Shown here piece by piece: positions 1 to 7,257 of a stretch of 15,008 bases of DNA. The notes under the pieces are model-generated. The model worked only from the letters and a program-made list of their open reading frames with translations. It ran no database searches and had not been told where the DNA came from. The DNA is from Chitinophagales bacterium (GTDB taxonomy: Bacteria > Bacteroidota > Bacteroidia > Chitinophagales > BACL12), in the NCBI GenBank assembly GCA_014380545.1, contig JACMJP010000523.1, forward strand, positions 1 to 15,008, read 5' to 3'. Numbering within the stretch: the stretch's first letter is position 1; every line of letters starts with the position of its first letter. The position numbers were made by a program, and so were the translations under genes.

Positions 1-776
1 GTTATATATACATTTCCATTGTTATCAGTATTAATGCATTTTAAAAAAGGTTCTGAGTCGTCCGGACCATTTATACCGAAGGCATAAATATAATTTCCAT
101 ATTGGTCATATTTTGCAACGAACAGGTCTACGTCATCTTCTTCATACGAAGTTACATTAGCTACCCCTGCATCGGGGTCAAAGTCTACAGTATTTACATA
201 TTTTCCAGCTATACAGATATTGCCCGATATATCAATATTCATTTTAAAATTGGTACTGTTATTCCAAATTGTTTTTACAAATTGAAGTGCCCCTGAAGAA
301 TTATATTTAACAAAAAAATTGTCTATGCCATTACCAGTACCATGATAATTCATATCAGGTCCGGGATCATAATCTGCCGAATCTTCTGCATATCCGCTTA
401 AAAATATTGATCCCTCTTCATCTACAATTATAGAATTGCTGATATCTTCTCCTGTTCCGCCAATACTATAAGCAAAAATATAATTTCCGTTTGCATCATA
501 TTTTGCAAAAAAGATATCAAAATCGCCTGACGAACTTAATTCCTGCGTACCCGGACCAGGGTCAAAATCTACTACATCTTCGTAAGCTCCGGTAATGTAA
601 ATATTTCCGTCTGCATCAATTATAGTTTCACAATATCCGCCCGGTACAGGAAGATTAAAGCCCCATTCAATATCAAGTTGTGCTTGAAGCGAGGAGGCAG
701 TACATATGCAAAAGAATAGAGTAGGTATAGTTAAGATGCTTTTTAAGTTACTTTTTTTGGACAATTTATACAGCAT
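1..776 (-). CDS. Secreted SBBP-type beta-propeller repeat protein (partial, N-terminal part)
   Basis: The reading frame opens at the ATG at 776-774 and stays open for 258 codons to the left edge, so the C-terminus is missing. The start is supported by a typical signal peptide: a basic N-terminus (MLYKLSKK), a hydrophobic stretch and a cut near QAQ at residues 31-33. The mature part has repeats of about 63-65 residues, each with a D-G-N-I/V-Y-I-like strand, an Asp-rich D-F/Y-D-P motif (residues 70-76, 135-141, 198-204) and an F-F/V-A/V-K-Y-D/N strand. This pattern fits the SBBP/seven-bladed propeller proteins common among secreted Bacteroidota proteins. Such proteins often end in a T9SS sorting domain, but that part is not visible here. 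No substrate or enzymatic role can be read from it. The family call is by pattern recognition; coding status and export are well supported. Confidence 0.8.
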   Translation of the reverse strand, partial: MLYKLSKKSNLKSILTIPTLFFCICTASSLQAQLDIEWGFNLPVPGGYCETIIDADGNIYITGAYEDVVDFDPGPGTQELSSSGDFDIFFAKYDANGNYIFAYSIGGTGEDISNSIIVDEEGSIFLSGYAEDSADYDPGPDMNYHGTGNGIDNFFVKYNSSGALQFVKTIWNNSTNFKMNIDISGNICIAGKYVNTVDFDPDAGVANVTSYEEDDVDLFVAKYDQYGNYIYAFGINGPDDSEPFLKCINTDNNGNVYI

Positions 777-805
777 GTTTTCAATGTTTTAGTAGATTAT
801 ATTAT

Positions 806-813
806 CAAATATA
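806..813 (-). promoter_or_regulatory. Putative Bacteroidota -7 element TATATTTG
   Basis: On the minus strand these bases read TATATTTG, matching the Bacteroidota consensus TAnnTTTG, 29 bases upstream of the propeller protein start. I did not find a TTTG -33 element at the usual 18-21 base spacing, so this is a half-supported promoter. Confidence 0.4.
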
Positions 814-875
814 ACAAAATGATTTCATAATTTAAATTGTTGCTCAAAAATACCACTGCTTAAAAATAAATATAT

Positions 876-1745
876 CTACAAATTATTATGTTCCTTTTTC
901 ATCTCCACCACATAAACCGGAGACGGAATTTCAATTCCATTTTCTTTAAAGGCATTTTTAATTGCAATAATACCTTCGCTTTGTGCTTGTAAGTGATCTG
1001 TCTGTTTATATTTTTTTATCCAGAAGCGCACAAGCACTTTCATACTATTGTTTCCAAATTCAGTAAAAAATACTTCTATTTCTTTTGCAGCATTAATGAA
1101 AGTAACATTGGTTACAGCTTTTGTTGTAATACTTTTTACGAGTTCAGGATCTGTATTGTAAGAAACACCAACTGTAATATCCACTCTTCTTTCTTTTGTA
1201 AGCGAATAATTAATTAATGGATTTGCAAGCACAAGTTTATTTGGAATTTTTACATCAACACCATTTGTTTGTCGCACGGTTGTGTTGCGCAAATTAATTT
1301 CAACAATGGTTCCGAGAAAAGTATTGCTTTCAACAAAATCACCCACCTTATAACTTTTGCGAGTGGTCATAATAATTCCCGCAACAGCACTTGATAAAGT
1401 ATCCTGCAATGCAAGTCCTAATATTAATCCCAGAATTCCTGCCCCGGCAAATAAGGATGATACTGTATGATTTAATCCAAGAATACTAAGCGCAATAAAA
1501 ATTCCGAAAATGACAAATAGAACAGAAATAAAACTGGCCATCACTGTTGCAATAGCAGGGTTATTATCAGACTTTCTTTTATAAATTTTTGTTGTAATGC
1601 GTCGAACAAATCCGGCGAGAATAAAAATGAGCACCATAAAAATAATTGCAAGTAAAATATTCGGCAATTGCATTTTAAATGCATTAAACCACAGCTCAAA
1701 TTTTTGCCATGGGCTTGTTATAGTTTCTGTTGTTTGCAAAAGCAT
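876..1745 (-). CDS. MscS-family small-conductance mechanosensitive ion channel
   Basis: This 289-residue inner-membrane protein has the size and layout of MscS (E. coli MscS is 286 residues). Two hydrophobic helices lie at about 27-47 and 64-90. They are followed by the glycine/alanine-rich pore helix (about 93-126, with GAGILGLILGLALQDTLSSA). Then comes the beta domain, with the family motif around VGDFVE (134-139) and the stretch NGVDVKIPNKLVLANPLINY (161-180). The C-terminal alpha/beta domain ends in IEIPSPVYVVEM, the usual end of the MscS cage. The family opens under membrane tension to release solutes during hypo-osmotic shock. The first Met is preferred because the preceding W-x-K-F-x-x-W-F amphipathic segment is typical before TM1. 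The gene is divergent from the PorV-like gene with only 104 bases between the chosen starts. There is no sign that it is functionally linked to its neighbours. Confidence 0.93.
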   Translation of the reverse strand: MLLQTTETITSPWQKFELWFNAFKMQLPNILLAIIFMVLIFILAGFVRRITTKIYKRKSDNNPAIATVMASFISVLFVIFGIFIALSILGLNHTVSSLFAGAGILGLILGLALQDTLSSAVAGIIMTTRKSYKVGDFVESNTFLGTIVEINLRNTTVRQTNGVDVKIPNKLVLANPLINYSLTKERRVDITVGVSYNTDPELVKSITTKAVTNVTFINAAKEIEVFFTEFGNNSMKVLVRFWIKKYKQTDHLQAQSEGIIAIKNAFKENGIEIPSPVYVVEMKKEHNNL

Positions 1746-1749
1746 GCAA

Positions 1750-1757
1750 CAAATATA
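1750..1757 (-). promoter_or_regulatory. Putative -7 element abutting the mscS start codon
   Basis: On the minus strand this reads TATATTTG (TAnnTTTG consensus). It ends only four bases before the ATG at 1745, so transcription from it would begin at or inside the start codon. No -33 TTTG is found at normal spacing. Either the match is chance or the message is nearly leaderless. Confidence 0.25.
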
Positions 1758-1849
1758 TTGAGAATAAACAGGAGATTAATTATGACAAAAGTTGTATGAA
1801 ATATTCGCAAATATGCAGCGTTCATTTATTACTTAAAAACCACAGCAAT

Positions 1850-3019
1850 ATGAGAAGCACTATTCTTTCAACCGCAATCCTCAGTATTTTATTTTATCAT
1901 CAGTTATCAGCTCAAATTTCACCGGATGCCGATACATGCCAAAATCATATCCAGACAGAAGGTTATATTTTGCAGATAACACCTGATGCACGGGCAGCAT
2001 CGCTTGGTGATATGGGAACGGCAACTGCGCCGGATGAAAATTCTATTTTTCATAACACATCAGCACTGGCATTTATTGAAAGTGATTATGGGTTTTCAGC
2101 AGGCGCTGGTAGCCGGGAAAATTATTATTACAGTTATAATTTTTATCATTTATCCACCTTTTACAAAATAGATTCTTTAAACATACTTTCTGTTGGTGGA
2201 AGATTATTAGACCTTCCAGGCATAAATATTACTGATATTAACGGTAGTTTGAGATCCGAAAAAAATCCTTATCAGTCGAATATAGAAATTGGTTATGCCA
2301 GAAAACTAAATAAAGTTTTATCTGTGGGATTTGATATAAAATACATAAGAGAAGATTATGGTGAATTTAATCTCGGTTATTTTAATGGTGTTGAAATTAA
2401 ACAGGTTATTGCAAATGGTTTTGCAGCAGACCTCTCATTATTTTTTCAAAAAGCATTTGATAAAAATAATAATCAAAAGAAAATTACTGCAGGAGCAGTG
2501 TTATCAAATATTGGAAATCAGATTTCAGTACTTGATTTTCGGGATGAAAAATATTTTTTACCGCAAAATCTTTCATTGGGTACGGGATATAAAACACAAT
2601 TGAATAAAAATCATAGTTTATTTGCCGGAATAGAGTTTAATAAGCTGTTAGTGCCTGCACTGCTTCAGGAAGACAAAGATGAAGATGGCTTTTTAGATCA
2701 TTCGGAAACAAGTACAGTTGCCGGAATTTTTGAATCTTTTGCTGATGCCCCATGCGGTTGCGCTCAGGAGTTGCAGGAAATAAGTATTTCCGCAGGCGCT
2801 GAATATTGGTTTAGAAATTTTTTTGCTGCAAGGGTGGGTTATTATTATGCTCACCCAGAGCAGGGCATTAACAGACTTTTTACAACAGGAATAGGAGCGC
2901 AATATAAAAATTTTGAACTCGATCTTTCTATGCAGGTTAATACAGTGCCGGAAGAAGATATTTATTTTTACAGGGCAACATTACTTTCCACATTTAATAA
3001 AAAAGAAAAGATGCAGTAA
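1850..3019 (+). CDS. PorV-family (T9SS) outer-membrane beta-barrel protein
   Basis: The frame is open from 1730, but I choose the ATG at 1850. It begins a clear signal peptide (MRSTILSTAILSILFYHQLSAQ), and the upstream extension has no export signal. The mature protein (389 residues in total) carries PorV/LptO hallmarks. Near the N-terminus are PDARAASLGDMGTATAPDEN (45-64) and an S-A-L-A-F turn. Alternating beta-strand patterns run throughout. Near the C-terminus are GIFESFADAP (292-301), SAGAEYWFRNFFAARVGYYY-like strands and a final barrel strand. PorV is the outer-membrane shuttle that binds T9SS cargo sorting domains and hands them to the PorU sortase. Differences from textbook PorV are a degenerate HWNP motif (here F-H-N-T-S), an EF-hand-like loop at 275-286, Cys302/Cys304, and no porU next door. 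It may therefore be a PorV paralogue rather than the main shuttle. Confidence 0.8.
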   Translation: MRSTILSTAILSILFYHQLSAQISPDADTCQNHIQTEGYILQITPDARAASLGDMGTATAPDENSIFHNTSALAFIESDYGFSAGAGSRENYYYSYNFYHLSTFYKIDSLNILSVGGRLLDLPGINITDINGSLRSEKNPYQSNIEIGYARKLNKVLSVGFDIKYIREDYGEFNLGYFNGVEIKQVIANGFAADLSLFFQKAFDKNNNQKKITAGAVLSNIGNQISVLDFRDEKYFLPQNLSLGTGYKTQLNKNHSLFAGIEFNKLLVPALLQEDKDEDGFLDHSETSTVAGIFESFADAPCGCAQELQEISISAGAEYWFRNFFAARVGYYYAHPEQGINRLFTTGIGAQYKNFELDLSMQVNTVPEEDIYFYRATLLSTFNKKEKMQ

Positions 3020-3045
3020 TAATTACTGCATCTTTTCTTTTTTAT
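2997..3045. terminator. Bidirectional terminator between converging porV-like and uvrA genes
   Basis: The arms 2997-3020 and 3022-3045 are a perfect 24-bp inverted repeat around a single central base. Each outer end is A/T-rich, giving a U-rich tail in both directions. The porV-like stop codon (3017-3019) and its last codons are inside the left arm. The uvrA stop is only seven bases beyond the right arm. Confidence 0.85.
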
Positions 3046-3051
3046 CTCTAT

Positions 3052-5925
3052 TTAATTCATTTTTTCTTTCAAATATTTTCCTGTATAACTTTCTTTTACT
3101 TTTAATATTCCTTCAGGAGTTCCGGCATACACTAAATTACCACCTTTATCTCCGCCTTCCGGTCCCAGATCAATAACATAATCGGCGCATTTAATTACTT
3201 CAAGATTATGTTCAATTACAATAATGGAATGTCCGATCTCAATTAATGCATGAAATGCATCTAATAATTTATGAATATCATGAAAATGCAAACCTGTTGT
3301 TGGTTCATCGAAAATAAATAAGATGTGCGCTTTACTTTTTCCTTTACCCAGAAAACTTGCAAGCTTTACTCTTTGTGCTTCACCACCAGAAAGTGTGCTG
3401 CTGCTTTGTCCCAGTTTCACATACCCTAATCCAACATCAAATAATGGTTGTAATTTATTTACGATGTCTTTCTCATCTTTCATAAATACTAATGCTTCTT
3501 CAACACTTAATTGCAACACATCGCTAATGTTTTTGTTTTTATATTTTACTTCCAGCGTTTCCTCTTTAAATCTTTTTCCGCCGCATTCTTCACAAACCAA
3601 ATGTACATCTGCAAGAAATTGCATTTCTACAACTATTTCTCCTTCACCTTTGCAGGTATCACAACGCCCACCATCTACATTAAAAGAAAAATGCCCCGGT
3701 TTTAATCCTCTTGCTTTCGAACCCTGTTGTTTCGAAAATAATTCTCTTATTTCATCATAAGCCTTTACATAGGTAACCGGATTACTTCTTGATGATTTAC
3801 CAATTGGGTCCTGATCTATCATTTCAACCTGTGTTATTTTTTTCACATCGCCTGAAATAGTTTTTGAAATAAATGCAGTATCACTTACATCGTCAAGTAT
3901 TTTTACTAATTCAGGATGCAGGATATGTTTTATTAAAGTTGTTTTTCCACTGCCGCTCACACCTGTTACAACAACGAAACTATGTAGCGGAATTTCAACA
4001 TCGAGGTTTTTTAAATTGTGCATGTGCGCATTTTTTATTTTTATTTTATTCACACTTTTTCTGCGCAATTTGGGTGTATCAATTTTTCTTTTTTCAGATA
4101 AATAATTTCCTGTTAAACTTTTTTCATCTTTAAGAATGGAATTAAAATCACCTGTAAAAACAACGTAACCTCCGTGTATTCCTGCCAGCGGGCCTATATC
4201 AATGATATGACCTGCATTTTTAATTACTTCTTCTTCATGTTCAACCACCACAACAGTATTGCCGAGGTTGCGTAAACTTTTTAAAACCGTAACCAATCTT
4301 TCTGTATCTCTTGGGTGCAAACCAACGCTGGGTTCATCCAAAATATATAATGATGAAGTGAGATTGCTTCCAAGTGTTCTTGTTAAATTGATACGCTGTG
4401 TTTCGCCACCACTTAATGTATTGCTTCTGCGATTTAATGTTAAATATCCTAAACCGAGATCAAGCATATATTTTAGTCTGTTTTGAATTTCCAATAAAAT
4501 TCTTGAAGCAATTTTTTTCTCATATGCATCTAATTGAATATTTTTAAAATAATTATCCAACTCTTCAACAGGCATATCCAACAATTCTGAAATACTTTTT
4601 TTATTTATCTTCACATAATTAGCGTCCTTTCTTATCCTGCTTCCGTTGCACTCCGGGCAAACCGTTTTTCCCCTGTATCTCGCAAGCATAACACGATACT
4701 GAATTTTGTATGCGTTTTCTTCCAGCATTTTAAAAAAATCATTCAGGCTCCAGAAATAATCATTGCCTGTCCATAAGAGATCCTGCTGTTCTTTTGTAAG
4801 CTGATAATATGGTTTATGAATAGGAAAATTAAATTTATTTGCATTTTTAATGAGTTCCTCAAGCCACAATTTCATCTTTTCCCCTTTCCAGCAGGCAATC
4901 GCACCCTGGTAAAGGGAAAGATTTTTATCCGGAATAACGAGGTCTTTATCAATTCCGATTATGGTTCCAAAACCTTCACATCGTTTACATGCTCCATACG
5001 GGTTATTTTGTGCGAAAAAATTGGGTGATGGTTCTTCAAATATAATTCCGTCTGCCTCAAATTTATTTGAGAACAATTTGTCTTTTTTATTTTCTGACCT
5101 GATGATACATTCACCATGTCCCTCATAAAATGCCGTGTTTACACTGTCGGAAATTCTATTAATATTTTCTTCATCATCTTTTTTTACGATCACCCTGTCG
5201 ATCAATAAATATATTTCGTCTTTTGCTTTTGCGTCCAATTTATTTTCTTCTACATCATCCAGTTTAATAATTTCATTATTTATTAAAAATCTTGTAAATC
5301 CTTTTTGCTGATGAATGGATGCAACATTTTGCAGTGATTTTTTTTCCAAATTAATTTTTACAAGAATAAAAATTTTATCCCCTTCATTAAATGATTGAAT
5401 ATAATCCACAGCATCATGCACCTCATGCTTTTTTACTTCCAATCCTGAAACAGGGGAATATGTTTTTCCTGCCCTTGCAAATAACAAGCGCATGTAATCA
5501 TAAATCTCCGTTAAACTTCCAACTGTTGAGCGGGTTGTTCTTGTTGTAACCTTTTGATCTAATGCAATGGCAGGACATATGCCTTTTATGTAATCAACAT
5601 CAGGTTTATTTAATCTTGTCAGGAATTGCCTTGCATAACTTGAAAGGCTTTCAACATATCTTCTTTGCCCCTCGGCATACAACGTATCAATGGTTAAAGA
5701 TGATTTTCCTGAACCGCTCACACCTGTAACTACCACAAGCTTATTTCTGGGTATGGAAACATCTATATTTCTAAGGTTATGTTCTCTTGCTCCTTTAATA
5801 AAGATATTATGAAGGCCATCAATAACCTTGTTAGGTTTATGGATCAACGAACCCTTACTCTTCACTTTTACCTCATCATTACCCATTTCCGGCCGCTCCA
5901 TGGTATTATTCTTGTTTTTCTTCAT
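3052..5925 (-). CDS. uvrA: UvrA-family excinuclease ABC subunit A
   Basis: This 957-residue protein has two tandem ABC ATPase modules in UvrA order, near the usual 940 residues. Module I has Walker A GVSGSGKS (68-75), signature LSGGE (504-508), Walker B ending D530-E531 and H-loop H563. Module II has Walker A GVSGSGKT (655-662), signature LSGGE (845-849), Walker B D873-E874 and H906. Residues of about 155-280 occupy the UvrB-interaction region. The C-terminal zinc module is intact (C755, C758, C778, C781). The first zinc module keeps only its second pair (C313, C316); the position of the first CxxC reads E-A-D-G-I-I. A further CxxC lies at C423/C426. UvrA dimers scan DNA for bulky lesions and load UvrB in nucleotide excision repair. 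The motifs resemble a Bacteroidota subgroup (IDQDPIGKSSRSNP near 704-716), so a second paralogue may exist elsewhere. The first Met is used; M9 or M14 are alternatives. Confidence 0.92.
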   Translation of the reverse strand: MKKNKNNTMERPEMGNDEVKVKSKGSLIHKPNKVIDGLHNIFIKGAREHNLRNIDVSIPRNKLVVVTGVSGSGKSSLTIDTLYAEGQRRYVESLSSYARQFLTRLNKPDVDYIKGICPAIALDQKVTTRTTRSTVGSLTEIYDYMRLLFARAGKTYSPVSGLEVKKHEVHDAVDYIQSFNEGDKIFILVKINLEKKSLQNVASIHQQKGFTRFLINNEIIKLDDVEENKLDAKAKDEIYLLIDRVIVKKDDEENINRISDSVNTAFYEGHGECIIRSENKKDKLFSNKFEADGIIFEEPSPNFFAQNNPYGACKRCEGFGTIIGIDKDLVIPDKNLSLYQGAIACWKGEKMKLWLEELIKNANKFNFPIHKPYYQLTKEQQDLLWTGNDYFWSLNDFFKMLEENAYKIQYRVMLARYRGKTVCPECNGSRIRKDANYVKINKKSISELLDMPVEELDNYFKNIQLDAYEKKIASRILLEIQNRLKYMLDLGLGYLTLNRRSNTLSGGETQRINLTRTLGSNLTSSLYILDEPSVGLHPRDTERLVTVLKSLRNLGNTVVVVEHEEEVIKNAGHIIDIGPLAGIHGGYVVFTGDFNSILKDEKSLTGNYLSEKRKIDTPKLRRKSVNKIKIKNAHMHNLKNLDVEIPLHSFVVVTGVSGSGKTTLIKHILHPELVKILDDVSDTAFISKTISGDVKKITQVEMIDQDPIGKSSRSNPVTYVKAYDEIRELFSKQQGSKARGLKPGHFSFNVDGGRCDTCKGEGEIVVEMQFLADVHLVCEECGGKRFKEETLEVKYKNKNISDVLQLSVEEALVFMKDEKDIVNKLQPLFDVGLGYVKLGQSSSTLSGGEAQRVKLASFLGKGKSKAHILFIFDEPTTGLHFHDIHKLLDAFHALIEIGHSIIVIEHNLEVIKCADYVIDLGPEGGDKGGNLVYAGTPEGILKVKESYTGKYLKEKMN

Positions 5926-6033
5926 TCTGTTTAATACTTATAATTAAAGATACTGTTCGATGAAAATTTTTCAGATTTTTTTCCCTATTTATGAAACTTT
6001 AACATATTCTGTCCGTAAATCTTGTCCAATTGT

Positions 6034-6063
6034 TTTGAAAACCCGAAAACAATTATATATTTG
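6034..6063 (+). promoter_or_regulatory. Bacteroidota-type promoter for the ECF sigma gene
   Basis: TTTG at 6034-6037 and TATATTTG at 6056-6063 are separated by 18 bases, a good match to the Bacteroidota housekeeping promoter (TTTG, about 19 bases, TAnnTTTG). Transcription would start near 6070, leaving a leader of about 100 bases before the sigma factor ATG. This lies in the 244-base gap between divergent uvrA and the sigma gene. I found no matching element for uvrA in that gap. Confidence 0.65.
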
Positions 6064-6169
6064 TACTAACAATTTAATTAAAACTTACTCAATTAACTGC
6101 TTATAAGGAATACTTCTACACTTTAAATCATTTGAAGTAAAAATTGTTTCATCCAATAACCTTATAGTT

Positions 6170-6748
6170 ATGCAGCCACAATCTGTTTCAGACAAAAAAC
6201 TGGTTAAACAGTACATGTCAGGTAATGAATCCTCTTTGCAGGTACTAATTAATCGCCACAAAGATAAAGTCTTCACCTCCATTATGTTTACAGTGAAGGA
6301 TACTTATCTTGCCGAAGATATTTTCCAGGATACTTTTGTAAAAGTAGTTGATACCTTGCGGGCGGGCAGGTATCGTGAAGAAGATAAATTTCTTCCATGG
6401 GTATTACGTATAGCTCATAACCTTTGCATTGATCATTTCAGAAGAGGGAAAAGGATGCCCATGGTTACCACAGGAGATGGTTTTGATATTTTTGATGTGC
6501 TGAAATTTTCTGACACGAATGCACAGGAAAAGATGATACATGAGCAAACAGCAGAAAGAGTTAGAACATTAGTAAATAGTCTTCCTGAAGAACAAAAACA
6601 GGTCTTGGTTTTGCGCCATTATAGTGATATGAGTTTCAAGGAGATTTCTGATATGACAGGTGTGAGCATTAATACTGCCTTGGGAAGAATGCGTTATGCA
6701 TTGATAAATCTGAGAAAAATGATGGTAGAAAAAAATATTACAATCTGA
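6170..6748 (+). CDS. ECF-type RNA polymerase sigma factor
   Basis: The 192-residue protein has the two-domain layout of extracytoplasmic-function sigma-70 factors. Region 2 (about 25-92) includes LAEDIFQDTFVKVVDTLRAG and FLPWVLRIAHNLCIDHFRR, the core-binding and -10 recognition helices. Region 4 (about 138-186) includes LPEEQKQVLVLRHYSDMSF and the helix-turn-helix KEISDMTGVSINTALGRMRY, which contacts the -35 element. The linker between them is short, and no C-terminal extension or membrane segment is present. No classical membrane-bound anti-sigma gene follows. The next gene is a small soluble protein beyond a terminator-like hairpin. Closely similar sigma factors occur widely in Bacteroidota as I recall them, so this may be a conserved regulator rather than an iron-transport FecI type, since no FecR/TonB gene is adjacent. 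The regulon cannot be inferred from the window. Confidence 0.94.
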   Translation: MQPQSVSDKKLVKQYMSGNESSLQVLINRHKDKVFTSIMFTVKDTYLAEDIFQDTFVKVVDTLRAGRYREEDKFLPWVLRIAHNLCIDHFRRGKRMPMVTTGDGFDIFDVLKFSDTNAQEKMIHEQTAERVRTLVNSLPEEQKQVLVLRHYSDMSFKEISDMTGVSINTALGRMRYALINLRKMMVEKNITI

Positions 6749-6775
6749 TACAATACCATATATAACATTACGTTT

Positions 6776-6815
6776 AAATAGCGGCTTTTAAAAATGAAGA
6801 GCCGCTATTTTTTTT
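6776..6815 (+). terminator. Intrinsic terminator or attenuator after the sigma gene
   Basis: AAATAGCGGCT (6776-6786) pairs perfectly with AGCCGCTATTT (6800-6810) around a 13-base loop, and the run of T continues to 6815. It sits between the sigma gene and the small downstream gene. I see no TAnnTTTG promoter between it and that gene, so partial read-through would set expression of the second gene. Confidence 0.85.
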
Positions 6816-6839
6816 GAACAATATTAATTTAACCTAAAA

Positions 6840-7088
6840 ATGTACTGCATGACAAAAACCATTACGCAAGACAATCTCATCAGGTACATTTACAATGAAA
6901 TTTCGCTGGAAGAAGCTTCTCTTATTGACGAAGCGATAAAGGCTGACTGGGCGCTCAAAGAATTATATGAGCAATTGCTTGAAGGCAAAACCCAGTTGGA
7001 TAAGGCTGCTTTTTCGCCGAAGAAAATTGTAATTGATACCATTCTTGCTTATAGCAAAGACACGGCTCCGATGGAGCATACGTTATAA
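6840..7088 (+). CDS. Small conserved-type protein paired with the ECF sigma factor; function unknown
   Basis: This is an 82-residue, probably all-helical, cytoplasmic protein with no signal peptide, membrane segment or zinc-binding Cys/His set. The N-terminal half (TQDNLIRYIYNEISLEEASLIDEAI, around residues 9-33) resembles the first helices of anti-sigma N-terminal domains, where an L-x-x-Y-x-x-x-E-I/L-s-x-x-E pattern is common. The C-terminal part (FSPKKIVIDTILAYSK) is a short amphipathic segment. ATG 6840 is the longest start; ATG 6849 (MTKTITQ...) is equally possible, and no Shine-Dalgarno helps to decide. It lies 91 bases after the sigma gene, behind a terminator hairpin, and is followed by a strong terminator. 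From memory, similar short proteins accompany ECF sigma genes in related bacteria. A role as a soluble anti-sigma or accessory factor is inference only. Confidence 0.72.
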   Translation: MYCMTKTITQDNLIRYIYNEISLEEASLIDEAIKADWALKELYEQLLEGKTQLDKAAFSPKKIVIDTILAYSKDTAPMEHTL

Positions 7089-7113
7089 ACAAGTTTATTT
7101 AAACACATTAAAT

Positions 7114-7148
7114 AAAAACACCATCACTATATTACGATGGTGTTTTTT
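7114..7148. terminator. Bidirectional intrinsic terminator
   Basis: AAAAACACCATC (7114-7125) pairs perfectly with GATGGTGTTTTT (7136-7147) around a 10-base loop. T-rich tails follow on both strands. It ends the sigma/small-protein unit and can also stop transcripts of the converging fibronectin-III protein gene, whose stop codon is about 110 bases away. Nothing recognisable lies between 7160 and 7257. Confidence 0.88.
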
Positions 7149-7257
7149 ATTTTTTGCTTTCTCTGCCCTAAATCTCTTTGGTGTGACTTTATTATCTGTC
7201 CAACGTTATCTAAGAAATAAGTTCTTTCAAGAGTATTCAGGAGAAGGTTATCATTTT

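Noticed and set aside
160..575. Repeated DNA with similar GGTCAAAATCTAC-like words, considered as CRISPR or direct repeats
   Set aside because: The words encode the recurring D-F-D-P motif of the propeller blades and diverge at the DNA level; no regular identical repeats or spacers exist.
1730..1849. Longer PorV-like start giving 40 extra residues
   Set aside because: The extension overlaps the divergent mscS start and puts the signal peptide in the interior; the ATG at 1850 begins the signal peptide directly.
3323..3760. 145-residue plus-strand frame opposite uvrA
   Set aside because: It lies wholly antisense to conserved UvrA motifs, has low-complexity Ser/Phe/Pro composition and no signal of its own.
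5926..6169. Possible small RNA or riboswitch in the long sigma leader
   Set aside because: No conserved stem pattern or terminator-like fold could be recognised; the leader is only AT-rich.
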